A stretch of 64,000 nt of DNA from contig KE159549.1 of the NCBI GenBank assembly GCA_000403215.2, forward strand, positions 35,094 through 99,093, given 5' to 3'. The number at the start of each line of letters is the position of its first letter. Position 1 is the stretch's first letter. Made by a program: the position numbers and the translations under genes. Shown here piece after piece: positions 61,093 through 64,000 of this stretch. A model generated the notes under the pieces. It made no database searches, had not been told where the DNA came from, and was given only the letters and a program-made list of their open reading frames with translations. This stretch comes from Lachnospiraceae bacterium A4. GTDB lineage: Bacteria > Bacillota > Clostridia > Lachnospirales > Lachnospiraceae.

Positions 61093-61785
61093 TTATTCGA
61101 CTGCCTCTCTGATGTAGAGCGACGTCAGGAACACGAACACGTATGCCTGTATCAGCCCGTCGAAAATGTCGAAGTAAAGGCTGAAGGGAACCGGCGCGAC
61201 AGCCGGCGCCAGAATTTTAATCAACTCCATGATGACAAAAGCGCCAAGTACGTTTCCGAACAATCGCATACACAGCGACAGCGGTTTGATGAATAGTTCA
61301 AGGATGTTGATCGGCGTCACGATCGCCATCGGCTCTTTAAAGCTTTTGAGCCACCCGCCTGCGCCCTTGCTGTGTATGCTCGCATACTGCACGAGCACAA
61401 TACTCATCAACGCCAGTGCCGCCGTGACATTCAAATCCTTTGTCGGCGGTTTGACGCCAAACAAACCAATCAGGTTCGCAAAAGCCAGATAAATCAACAC
61501 GGTACTCAGATACGGTACATATCCTTTTGCTTCCTCTCCAACCATGTCCGTGATAAAGCCTTCAATTTTTGTCACAAGCATTTCCGCAAAGAGCTGGCGC
61601 TTTCCGGTCGGATGCACCTGTAGGTTCCTTGTCAGAAATAAAGAGAGCAGCAGTACGAGCAGCATAATCACCCATGTGATCACTGTCGATTCGTAAATTG
61701 GAATTTCCCAGCCGCCGATATGTACAGTGAACACCGCCACACATTCTAGCTGCTCGACAAGCTCATTTGCCAATTCTTCCATCAT
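61093..61785 (-). CDS. atpB: ATP synthase Fo a subunit
   Basis: A 230-residue protein from ATG 61785 (AGGAGG upstream; the frame extends to GTG 61791). It has five or six membrane helices. Helix 4 reads KPLSLCMRLFGNVLGAFVIMELI with the essential Arg of LxxRLFGN, and the last helix is DGLIQAYVFVFLTSLYIREAVE, both typical of AtpB. It forms the half-channels for protons next to the c ring and is the first gene of the atp operon. Confidence 0.93.
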   Translation of the reverse strand: MMEELANELVEQLECVAVFTVHIGGWEIPIYESTVITWVIMLLVLLLSLFLTRNLQVHPTGKRQLFAEMLVTKIEGFITDMVGEEAKGYVPYLSTVLIYLAFANLIGLFGVKPPTKDLNVTAALALMSIVLVQYASIHSKGAGGWLKSFKEPMAIVTPINILELFIKPLSLCMRLFGNVLGAFVIMELIKILAPAVAPVPFSLYFDIFDGLIQAYVFVFLTSLYIREAVE

Positions 61786-61902
61786 TTTCACCTCCTATCA
61801 TTCAAATTTTTCATGACTGGCAACAGATACTGTACGCCAAAAAAACCTCTGCGATACACAGGTTTCAATATATTGTAAAATCCAAATGGAGTTCTACCGT
61901 AT

Positions 61903-62298
61903 TTATTTTTTGCCGTCCTTGTTGTGGATATAATTTAACTCGATGGCTTTCTTGCGCAAGATTGGAATATGCGTCCATTTTACCGCCACGATGAAATAAG
62001 AAGTGCTGAAAATCACAACAGCAACAACCAGCAAAAGCAGCCGGGCCAGAGACCTGCTGTTTTTGCCGGTTGAATGCCGTACAGTATCGTTGATCAGTTC
62101 TATGGCGCTGCGTGCTTCAAGCATCTCTGCCGAATTTGCAACGCCATCGTTTACATTGTAGCTGATTGTTTTATTCTGTGAAAACTCGTACCGCGCAGTA
62201 TGGGGAAAATCCCTATCGGCACTGCCAAAACAAACTCCAAGAAAAATGGACAGTATTAAGAGTAAACTGATGCCAAATTGTTTTTCTTTTGTCTCCAC
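61903..62298 (-). CDS. Two-helix membrane protein upstream of the atp operon
   Basis: About 131 residues with helices at both ends (FGISLLLILSIFLGVCFG and LARLLLLVVAVVIFSTSYFIVAVKW) and a 65-residue outer loop. GTG 62298 after AGAGGTGAGC is the likelier start; ATG 62328 has no ribosome binding site. It lies 117 nt upstream of atpB on the same strand, where atpI is found in many bacteria. Sequence and loop do not match AtpI, so an analogous assembly role is only a guess. Confidence 0.5.
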   Translation of the reverse strand: METKEKQFGISLLLILSIFLGVCFGSADRDFPHTARYEFSQNKTISYNVNDGVANSAEMLEARSAIELINDTVRHSTGKNSRSLARLLLLVVAVVIFSTSYFIVAVKWTHIPILRKKAIELNYIHNKDGKK

Positions 62299-62484
62299 GA
62301 CGCTCACCTCTGTTCTATATTCTATCATGGCCGTGATAAAAAATCCAGTAAAAGTTGTATCGGTGTATTAAATTACAAATTTTGCGCTGTTCGTTGTATA
62401 TTGATCTTTCGCTTGATTTTATGGTGCGACTATGATACTGTATACTAGTTTAAAATTTTTATACGAGTCATTTGCTAACATAAT

Positions 62485-62534
62485 AAAATCTGATGCAAAT
62501 ATGGAAGAACCATCATTTGCTTCAGATTTTTTAT
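62485..62534. terminator. Terminator near the left edge of the recombinase segment
   Basis: AAAATCTGA (62485-62493) with GCAAAT pairs with ATTTGC and TCAGATTTT (62522-62530), followed by TTTATTTT. It works on both strands. The rest of the gap 62329-62633 holds only the inverted repeat listed next. Confidence 0.75.
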
Positions 62535-62574
62535 TTTCGAGCGTATAGAAACGGCCTGTTTTTTGCAAATAAAA

Positions 62575-62601
62575 TTTCGCAGATTCAAATAGTCTGCGAA
62601 A
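62575..62601. repeat. 27-bp inverted repeat, left copy
   Basis: TTTCGCAGA, a 9-nt loop TTCAAATAG, and TCTGCGAAA make this a hairpin. The whole 27 bp is repeated in exact reverse complement at 63974-64000, on the other side of the recombinase gene. Confidence 0.88.
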
Positions 62602-62633
62602 ATCCCCCCAAAGCTGACGTACTACAGGATTTC

Positions 62634-63752
62634 TTAGCCTGCCTGACCATGAACTTGACCCCAAATTCTCTCATGAAGCCTTGCCATTCCCTGCCGCTTG
62701 GTTTCCATGGACGGATGCACATAGCGGCGCAAGGTCATCTGCACATCGGCGTGTCCTAGAATCTCGCTCAGGCTCTTTACGTCCATTCCGCCTTCTACGC
62801 AGTTTGTCGCAAAAGTATGCCTGAGGATATGGAAATTTTTATTTTCCACCCCCGCCTCACGGAGCAGCTTCTTATAGCGATATTGCAGCGTTCGGGGTTC
62901 GAGCGGTTTATCCCCGCCAAAGATGTATTCTTTGCCGTCCTGAAACTGTTTAAGCAATGCTATCACACTGTTAGACAGTGGGATTTCCCGGCGGGAACAC
63001 GCGCTTTTGGGGACAGACACCACTAGGGCAGTCCGTGTTCTCTGTCCCTCAACAGGAAGTCGCTGTACCGTTCTGACGACTGACATTATCCCATTTTCAA
63101 AATCAATATCCGACCATTTCAGTGCGCAGAGTTCTCCCAGTCTGAGTCCCGTCAGCAGACTTAACAGCACCGCAAATTTAAAGCGATCCATCTCCTGATA
63201 CAGTACGCTTGCCAGCTTTTGCTGTTCACTGCGGGCAAGGACTGCGACTGTTTTTTTCACTGAACCCAACGCCGGTTTTTTGAGCGGCGTGACTGTTATC
63301 GCATACTGTGCTGATGCAAATTTTAAGATTCGGTTCAAAATACTATAAATGCTCATCTGCATACTCTCTGACAGGGTATTGGGGATTCTGCCGGACACGC
63401 AGGCATACGTCAGTTCTGAAAGCACAGTCTCTTGAAAAAGTGGCTGAATATGGGTATGATAAACGGTATTGTACTTAATATAGGTAGAGAACTTTCTCTG
63501 CTCCTTAACGGACTCAAGCCATTTCTGCGCGACCTCCCCAAACATAATCTTGGCGGCACCGAGCTGTTTTTCCGCCGCCGTCCCCTCCTGCGACAGACTT
63601 TTTTGTGCACTCAACCTCGCACGCACCTCAGAATAGGAATGCCCATAGACAGACTGATAGACCGTCCTTTTTCGCTCCGTACTGTAAACCGCAAAACGTC
63701 CTTCCCAGCGGCCATCTTTTCGTTTCCTGATATTTTCTCCATGTCTTGCCAT
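62634..63752 (-). CDS. Tyrosine recombinase flanked by inverted repeats
   Basis: A 372-residue recombinase. The N-terminus is an AP2-like arm-binding domain (ENIRKRKDGRWEGRFAVYSTERKRTVYQSVYGHSYSEVRARL), followed by a SAM-like core-binding domain (MFGEVAQKWLESVKEQRKFSTYIKYNTVYHTHIQPLF). Catalytic residues: Arg in LLTGLRLGELCALKW, FHILRHTFATN, EILGHADVQMTLRRYVH with the final Tyr nucleophile. This is the Tn916/phage-type integrase subfamily. It lies between inverted copies of a 27-bp sequence, so it may catalyse an inversion, or belong to an element extending to the right. Confidence 0.9.
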   Translation of the reverse strand: MARHGENIRKRKDGRWEGRFAVYSTERKRTVYQSVYGHSYSEVRARLSAQKSLSQEGTAAEKQLGAAKIMFGEVAQKWLESVKEQRKFSTYIKYNTVYHTHIQPLFQETVLSELTYACVSGRIPNTLSESMQMSIYSILNRILKFASAQYAITVTPLKKPALGSVKKTVAVLARSEQQKLASVLYQEMDRFKFAVLLSLLTGLRLGELCALKWSDIDFENGIMSVVRTVQRLPVEGQRTRTALVVSVPKSACSRREIPLSNSVIALLKQFQDGKEYIFGGDKPLEPRTLQYRYKKLLREAGVENKNFHILRHTFATNCVEGGMDVKSLSEILGHADVQMTLRRYVHPSMETKRQGMARLHERIWGQVHGQAG

Positions 63753-63973
63753 ATCAATTCCCCCTCTTCATTCGTATGATTTTTGACCCCGAATCTGACC
63801 ATGAAACACGCCAGAAAGCTCATGCCGTGCCCAATTATTGCTTCATTTACCACTGATTTTTCCTGCAAATATAAAAAAATCCTGATTTTTGGAAAAAAAG
63901 AATTGTCACAGGGGTTAAAAAGTGTTACACTATTACCGATATAAATTACATATTAGCAACATACTTTTTTATA

Positions 63974-64000
63974 TTTCGCAGACTATTTGAATCTGCGAAA
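63974..64000. repeat. 27-bp inverted repeat, right copy
   Basis: The exact reverse complement of 62575-62601; it ends at the window edge, so it may be longer. The stretch 63753-63973 between the recombinase start and this repeat is AT-rich and shows no supported gene; it probably contains the recombinase promoter. Confidence 0.88.

Noticed and set aside
62419..62664. 81-codon minus-strand ORF beyond the recombinase gene
   Set aside because: It runs through the 27-bp hairpin and the terminator at 62485-62534 and overlaps the recombinase 3' end, so it is a chance frame.

Overview
The window looks like a chromosomal segment of a low-to-mid GC Gram-positive gut anaerobe of the Clostridia, most probably a Lachnospiraceae member. 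This is inferred from strong AGGAGG-type ribosome binding sites, TTGACA/TATAAT promoters, LytTR/GHKL and OmpR two-component systems, lantibiotic-immunity-type ABC transporters, a sodium-independent-looking F1Fo ATP synthase and a PBSX/A118-like prophage. No rRNA, tRNA or CRISPR array is visible.

Left part (1-5.6 kb): the 5' part of an Lnt-like membrane protein, a CPBP-like membrane protein, a DUF6440 protein and a run of GNAT acetyltransferases (one a remnant with an internal deletion). A queuosine-precursor unit follows on the minus strand: a radical SAM protein overlapping a YhhQ transporter, behind a promoter, a preQ1-I riboswitch and terminator hairpins (5.58-6.0 kb).

6.1-13.6 kb: an AAA-ATPase-like/PD-(D/E)XK protein with a DUF4261 protein, then an AT-rich island (8.97-12.5 kb) with its own promoter and terminator. 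The island encodes a 61-aa protein, an ExbB/MotA-like channel, an ExbD/TolR-like protein, two further proteins that appear to carry ExbD-like C-terminal domains, and a secreted OB-fold protein. It matches no system I can name and is the best candidate for an undescribed one. A linear amide C-N hydrolase follows.

13.7-33.6 kb: a chemoreceptor gene broken by an in-frame TAA, small proteins, an EAL phosphodiesterase, a LytTR/GHKL pair next to two ABC exporters, a PLP aminotransferase, a GntR-controlled ABC transporter, an alpha/beta-hydrolase-GNAT fusion, a MerR regulator with a 19-bp-spacer promoter, and an ABC transporter with a duplicated-fused permease.

33.75-50.56 kb: an integrated phage-like element bounded by identical 26-bp direct repeats. 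It has an integrase with an in-frame stop, an ISAs1-type insertion sequence with a 10-bp target duplication, a type I toxin-antitoxin module, a frameshifted dinD set between two highly structured noncoding stretches, a repressor/Cro switch, a DnaC-type replication module, terminase and portal. No capsid, tail or lysis gene is visible. Its insertion apparently separated the two-component system at 50.7-52.7 kb from the ABC transporter at 31.4-33.6 kb, at a site that resembles the regulator's own operator.

Right part (52.9-64 kb): an AraC regulator overlapping a ClpP paralogue, a MATE exporter, then on the minus strand a complete ATP synthase operon (atpB-E-F-HA-G-D-C) in which delta and alpha are fused in one reading frame. 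The window ends with a tyrosine recombinase flanked by inverted copies of a 27-bp hairpin sequence, as in a possible invertible segment.
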